Source: Lachnospiraceae bacterium | Lineage (GTDB): Bacteria; Bacillota; Clostridia; Lachnospirales; Lachnospiraceae | Assembly (NCBI GenBank): GCA_017614155.1 | Contig: JAGACK010000017.1 | Span: 1 to 64,000, forward strand | DNA length: 64,000 nt | Direction: 5' to 3' | Shown here: positions 1 to 8,175 of the stretch, one piece after another | Position numbering within the stretch: the first letter of the stretch is position 1 | Layout: each line of letters begins with the position of its first letter | Program-made: the position numbers and the translations under genes | The notes under the pieces: model-generated | What the model was told of the DNA's origin: nothing | The model's database searches: none | What the model saw: the letters and a program-made list of their open reading frames with translations, nothing else

Positions 1-31
1 CTACCTGTTCGATTAATGCTACAATGTTCAT
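1..31 (-). CDS. 5' end of an unidentified gene (cut by window edge)
   Basis: An ATG on the minus strand at 31 opens a reading frame MNIVALIEQV that runs off the left edge. An AGGAGG-type ribosome binding site lies about 7 bases upstream (complement of 42-47), and a TATAAT -10 box (complement of 73-78) sits further upstream, so this looks like a true gene start. Ten residues are too few to name the product. Confidence 0.6.
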   Translation of the reverse strand, partial: MNIVALIEQV

Positions 32-100
32 GAGAGTGGCTCCTCCTTAGTATTTGTTTTTTAGCCAAAACCATTATACCTTAGAGGATGTTCACTCTCA
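31..100 (-). promoter_or_regulatory. Promoter/leader of the cut gene with an 8-bp inverted repeat
   Basis: The minus strand carries TATAAT (complement of 73-78), with no good -35 box at 17-base spacing. TGAGAGTG at 31-38 and its exact complement CACTCTCA at 93-100 bracket the -10 region and the start codon. The upstream copy falls at the expected -35 position, so it could be an activator or repressor site. Function is inference from position only. Confidence 0.35.
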
Positions 101-195
101 TTTCTTTTTCTTTATTCAACTGACAAAATCTTTACTCTATCCCATAGTTATAAGTAGAAAAAAATGATATCATCTAATAAAAAGGAGGATAAGAA

Positions 196-618
196 ATGTC
201 TGTTATAAGCGACAGGGAATTGCTTGAGATTGCCGCCGAGGCAAGAAAGGCTTCATATTCGCCCTACTCGGGTTACAGTGTCGGAGCCGCGCTTCTTGCA
301 AAGAGCGGAAATGTATATACAGGCTGCAATGTGGAAAATGCTGCATTTACTCCGGGAAACTGTGCCGAAAGGACGGCAGTGTTCAAGGCTGTAAGCAGCG
401 GCGAACGGGAATTTGAGGCGATCGCCATCGCCGGCGGGAAAAGCGGTACGGATCCGAAAGATGCCTGCTGGCCCTGCGGAGTATGCAGACAGGTGTTGAA
501 TGAATTTGTGGATGCAAAAAACTTCCGGGTCATCACGAATTCACCGTCCGGAGAACCTGCAGTCCGCTCCTTCGGCGAACTCCTTCCGTTCGCCTTCGGA
601 CCGAACAATCTGAAATGA
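196..618 (+). CDS. cdd: Cytidine deaminase
   Basis: This 140-residue protein is the usual size of the small homotetrameric cytidine deaminase, which hydrolyses cytidine and deoxycytidine to uridine forms in pyrimidine salvage. The zinc site is visible: Cys56-Ala-Glu58 (NCAERT, Glu58 the proton shuttle) and Cys94/Cys97 in PCGVC. The substrate-binding CNVENA stretch is at 44-49. An AAAGGAGG ribosome binding site ends about 7 bases before the ATG. The gene stands alone and ends tail-to-tail, one base away, with the membrane-protein gene on the other strand, so it is probably monocistronic. Identity is firm from the motifs and length. Confidence 0.95.
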   Translation: MSVISDRELLEIAAEARKASYSPYSGYSVGAALLAKSGNVYTGCNVENAAFTPGNCAERTAVFKAVSSGEREFEAIAIAGGKSGTDPKDACWPCGVCRQVLNEFVDAKNFRVITNSPSGEPAVRSFGELLPFAFGPNNLK

Positions 619-619
619 A

Positions 620-991
620 TTAATCTGAAAGATATTTTTTCTGCATGTTCATTGAAAAGATTCCGAACAGAATGACGAGCGCCATTGCCACAAGAGATGT
701 TACCACAGGTGTCTTTTCGGGAAGCATCACTCCCATGGCAGGCAGAGCCCAGGTCGACACGCCGCACAGGATCAGTATTAAGCCCAGGACCAGGCTGGGG
801 AGGAACATGTTGCTTATGTATTCATCCTTGTGAGGCGCATTTTCAGTATCTATACCCCGGCTTACCAGGGATTTTGGTATCTTTGAGGCTATTTTCATCG
901 ACAGGGCGCCATATATGAGATATATACCGGCGCCTATTATGACATAATCCAGAAAATTGTCCGCTTTTTCAAACATACCTAATTCGTTCAT
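620..991 (-). CDS. Small membrane protein of unknown function
   Basis: A 123-residue protein starting at the ATG at 991, which has an AAGGGG ribosome binding site; a longer frame upstream to 1027 lacks one. Three hydrophobic segments are visible: near residues 14-32 (DYVIIGAGIYLIYGAL), 58-78 (FLPSLVLGLILILCGV) and 92-112 (VTSLVAMALVILFGIF). A charged loop separates the first two. There is no signal peptide or catalytic motif and I do not recognise the family. It converges on cdd with one base between stop codons. Confidence 0.7.
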   Translation of the reverse strand: MNELGMFEKADNFLDYVIIGAGIYLIYGALSMKIASKIPKSLVSRGIDTENAPHKDEYISNMFLPSLVLGLILILCGVSTWALPAMGVMLPEKTPVVTSLVAMALVILFGIFSMNMQKKYLSD

Positions 992-1121
992 ACTTATCCC
1001 CTTCCTGATTGTATCTGAAAAAAACAATTCGGTCTTTTAGCATTGCAAAAATAATAAATATATTGTATATTGTGAAGAGTGATGTAAATAACATCAAGTT
1101 ATAGTTGTGAGGTGTTCCGTT

Positions 1122-1499
1122 TTGGAAAAATCGGATGTAAAAGTTCTGATATGCGATGATTCGCTCCTTGCCAGAAAAAACCTGACTGACAAGCTCGGAC
1201 AGTGCGGAGTGAAAAATATACTTACCGTTACTGACGGCCAGTCTGCTGTTGATACATATAAAGCAGAAAGACCGAACATTATTTTCCTTGATGTTGTTAT
1301 GCCTGTCAAGGATGGTATCACTGCTCTTCGTGAGATAAAGGACTTTGACAAGGATGTATATGCCATCATGGTCTCTTCCGTAGGTACACAGATGCATATC
1401 AGGGAAGCTATAAAGTGCGGGGCCAAGGATTTCCTTCAAAAACCGGCATCTCTTGAACAGGTTCAGGTAGTCATCGATCATCTTCTAAGCAGGGACTGA
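1122..1499 (+). CDS. CheY-like single-domain response regulator
   Basis: A 125-residue stand-alone receiver domain. The acidic pocket Asp12/Asp13, the phosphoacceptor Asp57 (IIFLDVVMP), Ser85/Ser86 and Lys107 (FLQKPAS) are all in the expected places. The start chosen is TTG at 1122, because a GAGGTG ribosome binding site lies 7-8 bases before it. A GTG at 1107 in the same frame would place that site inside the gene. There is no output domain, so it should act by protein contact, as CheY does on the flagellar switch. CheR (6248) and PilZ (53206) genes also lie in the window. It converges on threonine synthase. Confidence 0.88.
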   Translation: MEKSDVKVLICDDSLLARKNLTDKLGQCGVKNILTVTDGQSAVDTYKAERPNIIFLDVVMPVKDGITALREIKDFDKDVYAIMVSSVGTQMHIREAIKCGAKDFLQKPASLEQVQVVIDHLLSRD

Positions 1500-1508
1500 T
1501 TTCTTTTT

Positions 1509-2984
1509 TTAAGAAAGAAATTCGGTCACTGCTTTTTTCATATCCTCTTTTTCAATCTCGTTTTTGTGCCTTACAGGCGCATTTTTTATTTCCTTTACTG
1601 CCTGAGGGATCTCTGTATTGCTTATCGAAGAAAGCTCGTCGATGAGAGTCATGTCATCCTTTCCCACGCTTTCGCCGGACAGCGCTTTCATAACGCTTGA
1701 GGCGAATTTATAGGGACTTGCGGTAGATGCTATCACTGTTTCTTCTCCGGTCAGCTGGTCTTTCAGGGAATTGTATACATATGACGCCACAGCTGTATGG
1801 GTGTCTATCACATAGCCGGTATCGTCATAAAGTCTCTTTATCTCGCCCAGAGTCTCTTCTTCTGTGGCAAAGCCTTCCATAAAATCGGAAAGCTGTTCTT
1901 TCATGTCTGCGTCGATCTCATACCTGCCCGATCCTGTCAGGCTGTTCATGAGCGAGGCGCATTTCTCATCATTATTTCCTGTCAGATGATATATCAGTCT
2001 TTCAAGGTTGCTGGATATCAGTATGTCCATAGATGGTGAGCAGGTAAGGATGAACGGCCTGTTTTTGTCATAAACACCTGTCTTCAGGAAATCAAAGAGC
2101 ACTTTGTTGTCATTTGAGGCACATATCAGCTTGTTTACAGGAAGTCCCATCCTTTTTGCGTAGTAGGCGGCAAGGATATTTCCGAAATTTCCGGTAGGAA
2201 CGCAGATGTTGATCCTGTCATTTGCATTTATACGGCCGTCTTTAAGGAGCCTGCAATAAGCATATACATAATAAACGACCTGGGGAAAGAGCCTTCCGAT
2301 ATTGATCGAGTTTGCGGAAGAAAAACAGAAGCCCTTTTCCTTCAGTTCTTTATTGTATTGAACATCATTAAAGATGGCTTTTACTGCGCTCTGGCAGTCA
2401 TCAAAATTGCCGTTCACGCCTACAACGCTTGTATTGCTTCCTGTCTGGGTGACCATCTGGAGCTTTTGTATGGGGCTTACTCCGTCTTTTGGATAAAAGA
2501 CCATTATCCTGGTCCCGGGAACATCCGCGAATCCGGCCAGGGCAGCCTTTCCGGTGTCTCCGGATGTAGCAGTAAGTATCACTATCTCCTCTTTCAGATC
2601 ATTCTTCTTTGCTGCCGCAGTCATCAGATGAGGCAGGATCGAAAGAGCCATATCCTTGAAAGCGATGGTCTTTCCATGGAACAGTTCAAGATAATAAACA
2701 TTCCCTGCGTATACAAGCGGCGCGATCTCGGGTGTATCAAATTTCTCATCATAAGCCGATGCTATGCAGCTTTTAAGCTCATCCTCGGTAAAGTCATCAA
2801 AATAGAACTTCATGACTTCATAGGCAAGCTCCCTGTAATCAAGCTCTTTCAGTTCATCAAAAGTTTTGTCAAAGGTAGGGATCTCCTGTGGCACAAAAAG
2901 TCCCCCGTCATCGCTCAGTCCTTTTAGTATGGCAAGACTGGCGGGAAGCTGCAGATTCTTGTTTCTCGTACTGTTATATAACAT
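1509..2984 (-). CDS. thrC: Threonine synthase
   Basis: This 491-residue PLP enzyme converts O-phosphohomoserine to threonine, the last step of threonine synthesis. The PLP-binding lysine is Lys110 in HGKTIAFKDMA, and the SGDTGKAAL phosphate-binding loop follows. Length and N-terminus (LYNSTR) fit the long, bacterial/yeast type of ThrC. A GGAGG site precedes the ATG. A promoter is visible at 3051-3079. No other aspartate-family genes are adjacent, so it appears to be transcribed alone. Confidence 0.95.
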   Translation of the reverse strand: MLYNSTRNKNLQLPASLAILKGLSDDGGLFVPQEIPTFDKTFDELKELDYRELAYEVMKFYFDDFTEDELKSCIASAYDEKFDTPEIAPLVYAGNVYYLELFHGKTIAFKDMALSILPHLMTAAAKKNDLKEEIVILTATSGDTGKAALAGFADVPGTRIMVFYPKDGVSPIQKLQMVTQTGSNTSVVGVNGNFDDCQSAVKAIFNDVQYNKELKEKGFCFSSANSINIGRLFPQVVYYVYAYCRLLKDGRINANDRINICVPTGNFGNILAAYYAKRMGLPVNKLICASNDNKVLFDFLKTGVYDKNRPFILTCSPSMDILISSNLERLIYHLTGNNDEKCASLMNSLTGSGRYEIDADMKEQLSDFMEGFATEEETLGEIKRLYDDTGYVIDTHTAVASYVYNSLKDQLTGEETVIASTASPYKFASSVMKALSGESVGKDDMTLIDELSSISNTEIPQAVKEIKNAPVRHKNEIEKEDMKKAVTEFLS

Positions 2985-3050
2985 GATGACCTCCGTGGAA
3001 GGATTGCCTGTATTTTCAGGAATTATCCCTTTATCAGACTGACTTGCATA

Positions 3051-3079
3051 ATTGTATCACATATTTCCTGTAATTGTAA
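3051..3079 (-). promoter_or_regulatory. Probable sigma-A promoter of thrC
   Basis: On the minus strand a TTACAA -35 (complement of 3074-3079), a 17-base spacer and a TACAAT -10 (complement of 3051-3056) lie about 65 bases before the thrC start. It abuts the -10 box of the divergent AP2/HNH gene. Confidence 0.5.
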
Positions 3080-3091
3080 TCACTATTGTGG

Positions 3092-3097
3092 TATCAT
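3092..3097 (+). promoter_or_regulatory. Extended -10 box immediately before the AP2/HNH gene
   Basis: TGGTATCAT (TATCAT at 3092-3097 with a TG extension) ends only 7 bases before the ATG at 3105, and no ribosome binding site is present. Transcription would start at or next to the start codon, giving a leaderless message. This is inference from spacing. Confidence 0.4.
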
Positions 3098-3104
3098 ATC
3101 TTTC

Positions 3105-3893
3105 ATGACAGGAATATTCAAAACAAACAAAAAGGATGGCACGGTCTACTATCGTGCATCCATAACCTACAAAGGAAAGCACATAAGCCTCGGGAGCAGC
3201 GAGTCCGTAGAAAAAGCCGAACTCATGTACCGCACTGCCGTGAAGGTCGTAAAGACAGACTGCGTCATAGAAGAATACCAGGATTATGCGGGCATCCCTT
3301 TCAAAAAATATATCACGCTGATAAATTTCAGGGATAACGGGATCTATATAAAGAACCCCATAGTATTGAGAAGGACTTATTTTTCTTATTATCTGTCTCC
3401 TGATATCGAACTCAAATTTGATATGGAAGACCTCTTTTATTATTCGGAACATGCGATAATGAAAAGAGGCCGCCATCTTTTTGTGACCGCCTACGGCCTG
3501 CAGGAAAACATCATGTCGAGATACGGGATAGGCGGGTTTGCGGTTCCGGGAAAGGACTACATCTTCGAAAACGGTGATGATACGGATATGCGTTATTCAA
3601 ATATCCGTGTCATAAACAGGTTCAGAGCCGTAAGGGCCGTTAAGGAAGGCCTGAGTACGGCCTATGAGGTAAAAATCCATCTGGACGGCGACTGGAAGAT
3701 CGGGAGATTTCCCACAGAGGTGCTTGCGTGTGTGGCTTACAATAAGGCGTTGGACGAGGCCAAAAAGCATTCCCTGAAGCCGAGAAGCAGCTATATCTAT
3801 ATCGATGAGCTGAATGCCAGGCAGTATGCGCAGATTTACTCTGTCGTAGAGCTCCCGCAGAAATATCTGGAATATTTAGATCAGATTCACTAA
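3105..3893 (+). CDS. AP2-like / degenerate HNH domain protein
   Basis: 262 residues with a three-part layout. Residues about 15-47 (YYRASITYKGKHISLG...AELMYRTA) and about 187-220 (YEVKIHLDGDWKIGRF...ACVAYNKALDEA) both look like the three-strand-plus-helix AP2/ERF-type DNA-binding fold of phage-type homing endonucleases. Between them, residues about 139-172 (ENGDDTDMRYSNIRVINR) resemble the DNR.SNL.lv end of an HNH nuclease, but the His pair that coordinates metal is missing. It is therefore more likely a DNA-binding remnant or domesticated regulator than an active nuclease. It may be translated from a leaderless message. The last four bases overlap the GH25 gene. Family assignment is by pattern only. 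Confidence 0.55.
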   Translation: MTGIFKTNKKDGTVYYRASITYKGKHISLGSSESVEKAELMYRTAVKVVKTDCVIEEYQDYAGIPFKKYITLINFRDNGIYIKNPIVLRRTYFSYYLSPDIELKFDMEDLFYYSEHAIMKRGRHLFVTAYGLQENIMSRYGIGGFAVPGKDYIFENGDDTDMRYSNIRVINRFRAVRAVKEGLSTAYEVKIHLDGDWKIGRFPTEVLACVAYNKALDEAKKHSLKPRSSYIYIDELNARQYAQIYSVVELPQKYLEYLDQIH

Positions 3894-5038
3894 CGTTCTG
3901 AATAAGAGATAAGGCAGATGTCGAGCGACACCTTCGATTCAACTCCGTTTACGGTTCCTTCGTTGTTGTACTGGCGGATGGCATAGCGGTAAGGGTAATC
4001 ACATTTCTCATCTGTATCGAAAAGCCAGACCCCGTATCTTTGCAGCATGACGGGGTTCATGTCCTTTACAAGCCTTTCCTTTGTTCCGCCTATCATGGGA
4101 GTGTAGCCGTATGCGGCTATCGTCTCGCAGAATGCTATGGCGCAGTCAGTGAGAGCTGAAGCGCTCAGGTTTTCTGTACGGTAGGTGTCATTTGCGATCG
4201 ATTCGCTGTCAAAGACAACCGGATATTTGAGCTTTTTTCCGGCCAGGGCCACTATGCAGTAATTTGCCTCTTCTATCGCTTCCTCTCTTGTGACAGCCTG
4301 CGAAAAGAAATATGCTCCCACATCGATGCCGTTTGCCGAGCAACCCTGGACATTCATGTCAAAGTAATCATCCATCTGTATGTTGCCTGTTGAGTATCCC
4401 CGTGACCCGAGCTTCAGCATGGCGAATTCAACTCCGTCCTCTCTTGCTTTTGCCCAGTCTATGTTGCCGTTATTCTTCGAAACATCTATACCGAAGTGAG
4501 AAGCCGGCTTTCCGTTGATGCTGTAGGTCAGCCTGCCGTTCCCGTCAAGGGAAAAACCGTTATCGGAAAGCTCGTTGAGGGAGATGCTTCGGCTTATAGC
4601 CACATATTCGGGCTCTTCTCCTTCATTTTTGATATTGAACCTGTTTTCGGCGTCCTTTTCTTCTCGTTCCTTTGCCGCGGCATCTTCAGATATTTTTTTC
4701 AGGAGCTCGTCCTTCTCCTTCCTGATGTCGTTTTTGTTTTCGGATACGACCACATCCCTGTCATCAGAGTCATACATATTCCAAAATGAAAGCTCGTCAG
4801 AGGTGCGCTTGTTGCTGCCGGCGACATATTCGGGCTTTTCGTTGTTTTCGGGTTCGTCTGCGGATACGGTCGGAAGTGTCGAATTGGTATTTACTTCTCT
4901 CCTGCCGGATTTTTTGTTTGAGGAAAGGGTAAGGAGCAGGATGCCGAGAATGGCAAGCGACGCGACGATACAGCCGACTGCTATTCTCTTGCCGGCATTT
5001 ACCCCGTCATTATACGAATCATCATTAAACATTGACAT
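3890..5038 (-). CDS. Membrane-anchored GH25 lysozyme-like protein
   Basis: 382 residues from the ATG at 5038, which has an AGGAAGGG ribosome binding site; the frame continues upstream without one. A single membrane segment lies at 18-38 with no cleavage site. It is followed by a charged linker rich in Glu and Lys (about 95-145) that may be coiled. The GH25 muramidase domain spans about 182-380: HFGIDVS with Asp185, GNIDW, AYFFSQA, and PVVFDSE with Asp277/Glu279, matching the family's acidic active-site residues. It would cut peptidoglycan on the outer face of the membrane. Divergent from the exonuclease gene and overlapping the AP2 gene tail-to-tail by 4 bases. Confidence 0.85.
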   Translation of the reverse strand: MSMFNDDSYNDGVNAGKRIAVGCIVASLAILGILLLTLSSNKKSGRREVNTNSTLPTVSADEPENNEKPEYVAGSNKRTSDELSFWNMYDSDDRDVVVSENKNDIRKEKDELLKKISEDAAAKEREEKDAENRFNIKNEGEEPEYVAISRSISLNELSDNGFSLDGNGRLTYSINGKPASHFGIDVSKNNGNIDWAKAREDGVEFAMLKLGSRGYSTGNIQMDDYFDMNVQGCSANGIDVGAYFFSQAVTREEAIEEANYCIVALAGKKLKYPVVFDSESIANDTYRTENLSASALTDCAIAFCETIAAYGYTPMIGGTKERLVKDMNPVMLQRYGVWLFDTDEKCDYPYRYAIRQYNNEGTVNGVESKVSLDICLISYSER

Positions 5039-5119
5039 GTTTTTGCCCTTCCTGTTCATGTGTGGTAAGATTATACTTGATATGAAAATATTAGTCAAAA
5101 AAAGGAACCCGGAGGAAAT

Positions 5120-6223
5120 ATGCAGACTCTGAAAAATACTGTATCGGATCAGAATATGAGATATCCCGTCGAAAGGCTGGGAGATCCCGAGAAGCTTCTC
5201 TTTGTCGATATAGAGACCACCGGGCTTTCGCCTTCGGATTCGTTTATCTACCTGATAGGATGTCTTTATATCAGGAACGGCACCTGGCGTACGGTCCAGT
5301 TCTTTGCCGACAATGCCGGGGATGAGGAATCCGTTCTTTATTCGTTTTATAATTTTGCCCTTCCCTTTAATACTCTTATAACATATAACGGCAACCGGTT
5401 TGACATCCCCTTCCTTCAGGAAAGGCTGAACAGATACGATATGCCTTTTGATCTGGATAATTACAACGGCGTTGATATCTACAAGCGTCTGCGTCCGTAC
5501 AAGGCGCTCTTTGCTCTTCCGGATATGAAACAAAAGACAGTTGAGAGTTTTCTTGAAATAGACAGGGATGATGAAAAAAGCGGAAGTGAGCTCATAAAGG
5601 TATATCTTGATTATGCGGAAAGGCCTTCCGAGTTTTCACAGAATCTCCTGCTGCAGCACAATTATGACGACATCTGCGGCATGAAGGCCATTCTTCCGAT
5701 GCTTGCCTACAGTGACCTTTTTAATGAGCCTATCAAGGCCGAGAAAGCCGTCAAGAACAATTACAAGGATTATAACGGTTATCTGCGCTCGGAACTTATC
5801 ATAGAGTTTTCATTTCCGGTGACTGTCCCGAAGAGTGTTTCGGCAGGATTTACGGACTGCTATCTGATGGTCGGCGGAAACCGGGGGAAACTGCGTATTT
5901 CCATGTATACGGGAACTCTGAAATTCTTTTATCCCAACTACAGGGATTATTATTTCCTTCCTGATGAGGACCGTGCCATTCACAAGTCGGTAGGTACCTA
6001 TGTCGACAGGGACAGGCGCGTTCAGGCGACAGCTTCAACCTGTTATTCAAAAAAGAAGGGCGTATTCCTTCCCGAATGGGATGAGATAGTCACTCCGGTA
6101 TTCTATGAGAATTACCGGGATAATACCATGTATTTCGAGCTTGGCGAAAACATAAAAAATGACCCTGACATATTTACAAAATACGCTTCCCACATCATGG
6201 ATACCATAATGAAGGAAGCGTAA
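5120..6223 (+). CDS. YprB-type ribonuclease H-like exonuclease
   Basis: This 367-residue protein has a DEDD exonuclease fold in residues about 25-200: FVDIETTG (Asp30, Glu32), TYNGNRFDIPFL with its Asp, and HNYDDICGMKAI near residue 185 giving the last acidic pair. This matches the RNase_H_2 / YprB family, whose cellular substrate is uncertain. The C-terminal 150 residues form a separate beta-rich region with no motif I recognise. GGAGGAAAT precedes the ATG. It is divergent from the GH25 gene and converges on cheR. Confidence 0.8.
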   Translation: MQTLKNTVSDQNMRYPVERLGDPEKLLFVDIETTGLSPSDSFIYLIGCLYIRNGTWRTVQFFADNAGDEESVLYSFYNFALPFNTLITYNGNRFDIPFLQERLNRYDMPFDLDNYNGVDIYKRLRPYKALFALPDMKQKTVESFLEIDRDDEKSGSELIKVYLDYAERPSEFSQNLLLQHNYDDICGMKAILPMLAYSDLFNEPIKAEKAVKNNYKDYNGYLRSELIIEFSFPVTVPKSVSAGFTDCYLMVGGNRGKLRISMYTGTLKFFYPNYRDYYFLPDEDRAIHKSVGTYVDRDRRVQATASTCYSKKKGVFLPEWDEIVTPVFYENYRDNTMYFELGENIKNDPDIFTKYASHIMDTIMKEA

Positions 6224-6247
6224 GGTTTTTGAGTCGAGGTTTTAGTT

Positions 6248-7027
6248 TTATTCAACCTTCCTGTAATAGAAAGAATTTTCTCTTTTCAGTCCTATCTCTT
6301 TGTATTTCATGATCTGCTCGGTACTTCCTATGAAGAGCAGGCCTCCGATTTTGAGAGAATCGGAAAACTTCTTGAAGACTTCAGCCTTTGCTTCTTCGGT
6401 AAAATAAATGAGCACATTACGGCAGACTATGAAATCGTAGTTTGTATCATATTTGTCTTTCAGCAGGTTGTGCTCCCTGAATGTGACATGGGATTTTATC
6501 TCATCCGATATCTGATAGGACGGTCCAACCTGAGTGAAATACTTCTTTTTGAATTCCGGAGGAACACCTGCGATGCTCTTTTCGTTGTAGAGCCCAACCT
6601 TTGCCTTTCCCATGACAGTCTTGTCAAGATCCGTGGCAAATATCCTGATATTGCTCATCGGCATATGCTTTGAGAATGCCATGACAAGCGAATACGGCTC
6701 ATCACCTGTCGAACATGCTGCGCTCCAAACCTTGAGGTTTCTTCCGAACCTTTTGATCAGATCAGGCAGGAACTGTTCATCCAGCAGTTTCCACTGATCG
6801 GGATTCCTGTAGAACTCGGAAACATTTATCGTGATATAATTGATGAATTCATCAAAAACTTCCGTTCTGGTCTTTAATGCATCAACATATGCAGGATAAC
6901 CCTTTATTCCGTTTTTGTTGATGAGTGAATCGATCCTGCGCTTCATCTGCTGCTCTTTGTATGCGTTAAGATCGATATGTGTCATCTTCAGGATCTCGGC
7001 TTTGAAATCCTCATAAGTATCTCTCAT
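6248..7027 (-). CDS. cheR: CheR-type chemoreceptor glutamate methyltransferase
   Basis: 259 residues. The N-terminal helical CheR domain (about 1-75, with KRRIDSLINKNG) precedes an SAM-binding methyltransferase domain. Visible motifs are VWSAACSTGDEPYSLVM, IFATDLDK and VCRNVLIYF. CheR methylates glutamates on chemoreceptors during adaptation. The start overlaps the rpsA stop by 4 bases (ATGA), so it is translationally coupled to ribosomal protein S1. No other chemotaxis gene is adjacent except the CheY-like gene 5 kb away. Confidence 0.93.
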   Translation of the reverse strand: MRDTYEDFKAEILKMTHIDLNAYKEQQMKRRIDSLINKNGIKGYPAYVDALKTRTEVFDEFINYITINVSEFYRNPDQWKLLDEQFLPDLIKRFGRNLKVWSAACSTGDEPYSLVMAFSKHMPMSNIRIFATDLDKTVMGKAKVGLYNEKSIAGVPPEFKKKYFTQVGPSYQISDEIKSHVTFREHNLLKDKYDTNYDFIVCRNVLIYFTEEAKAEVFKKFSDSLKIGGLLFIGSTEQIMKYKEIGLKRENSFYYRKVE

Positions 7028-8175
7028 TCAGCGTTGTCCTCTGATGTTGTTTCACTTTCTTCCGGCTTTGTGTCATCTGCTGCTTCTTCGGTAGCTTTTT
7101 CCTCCTCTTCCTTTACCGGCGGAGGAAGAAGCGCCTTTATGGAAAGACTGATCTTCTTTTCGGACTCATCAAAATCAACCACCTTTGCAGTTACGGTATC
7201 GCCGGTCTTTAATATATCTGACGGCTTTGCAATGTGATCATGTGAAATCTGTGAAACATGGAGCAGTGCATCTATACCGGCTTCAAGTTCTACAAAAGCT
7301 CCAAAATCGGTCATTCTTGCGACGCGACCGGTAACTTCGTTTCCTACGGCATACTTCGAAGCTGCATCGATCCAGGGATTCTGATCCGGGAATTTCATGG
7401 AAAGCGCAACCTTGTTTCCGTTAATGTCCTTGATAAGTACCTTTACGGTATCTCCGACATGAAGAAGCTTCTTCGGGCTCTCAACATGTCCCCATGACAT
7501 CTCTGATATATGGAGAAGTCCGTCAAGACCACCAAGATCAATGAATGCACCGAACTCGGTAATGTTCTTGACAACACCTTCAACAGTATCGCCGACATGA
7601 ATCCTCTCGAACAGCTCTTTCCTGAGGGCTTCGTTCTTTTCCTTGATGAGAACCTTTCTGTCACCGATTATCCTGCGCCTGCGGGGATTGAATTCGGTTA
7701 TGATGAACTCTATCTCCTGATCCATGTACTTGTTCAGATCTCTTTCGAATGTATCCGAAACAAGGCTTGCGGGAATGAATACCCTGGAATCCTCAAAGCC
7801 TACGGAAAGACCTCCGTCGAGTACCTTTATGACTTTTGCCTTCAGTACTTCTTTGTTGTTGAAAGCTTCTTCAAGACGCTTGTTGCCTTTGTCCTGGGCA
7901 AGTCTCTTGTATGTGAGAACTACCTGTCCGTCACCGTCATTAACTTTCAGGACCTTTGCTTCCATCTTGTCACCTACATTGACAACGGTGGTAAGATCCA
8001 GGGACGAGTCGTTCGAATATTCGTTTTTGGTAATTATGCCGTCGGCCTTATAGCCGATGTTAAGCACTATCTCATCCGGTTTAACAGAAATAACGCTGCC
8101 TTCTACGACCTCTCCTGTGTGTATTGTTTTGAATGATTCATTAAGCATTTGTTCAAATGACATTTCCTCTGACAT
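7024..8175 (-). CDS. rpsA: Ribosomal protein S1 / S1 RNA-binding protein
   Basis: 383 residues with four S1 OB-fold repeats at about 17-86, 101-167, 188-256 and 273-342. The repeats contain the usual FGAFVEL/FGAFIDL and LLH(I/V)S motifs. An acidic Glu-rich tail follows. Four repeats instead of the six in E. coli S1 is normal for Firmicutes. The GAGGAGG ribosome binding site lies inside the last codons of ispH, whose frame overlaps by 23 bases. In many Clostridia ispH and rpsA are fused into one protein; here they are separate but overlapped. Confidence 0.92.
   Translation of the reverse strand: MSEEMSFEQMLNESFKTIHTGEVVEGSVISVKPDEIVLNIGYKADGIITKNEYSNDSSLDLTTVVNVGDKMEAKVLKVNDGDGQVVLTYKRLAQDKGNKRLEEAFNNKEVLKAKVIKVLDGGLSVGFEDSRVFIPASLVSDTFERDLNKYMDQEIEFIITEFNPRRRRIIGDRKVLIKEKNEALRKELFERIHVGDTVEGVVKNITEFGAFIDLGGLDGLLHISEMSWGHVESPKKLLHVGDTVKVLIKDINGNKVALSMKFPDQNPWIDAASKYAVGNEVTGRVARMTDFGAFVELEAGIDALLHVSQISHDHIAKPSDILKTGDTVTAKVVDFDESEKKISLSIKALLPPPVKEEEEKATEEAADDTKPEESETTSEDNAE

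Noticed and set aside
44-195. Possible riboswitch or promoter before cdd
   Set aside because: No conserved aptamer, and CTGACA to TATAAG is 23 bases, too far for a sigma-A promoter.
273-767. 164-codon open frame opposite cdd
   Set aside because: Mirror frame of a certain gene; no RBS, composition unlike a protein.
969-1481. 170-codon frame opposite the CheY-like gene
   Set aside because: Antisense to a clear response regulator, with no motif and no ribosome binding site.
1496-1524. Bidirectional terminator between the CheY-like gene and thrC
   Set aside because: ATTTCTTT/AAAGAAAT is a weak AT-only stem; plausible but not strong enough to list.
2358-2927. 189-codon frame opposite thrC
   Set aside because: Shadow frame of an intact PLP enzyme, low-quality composition.
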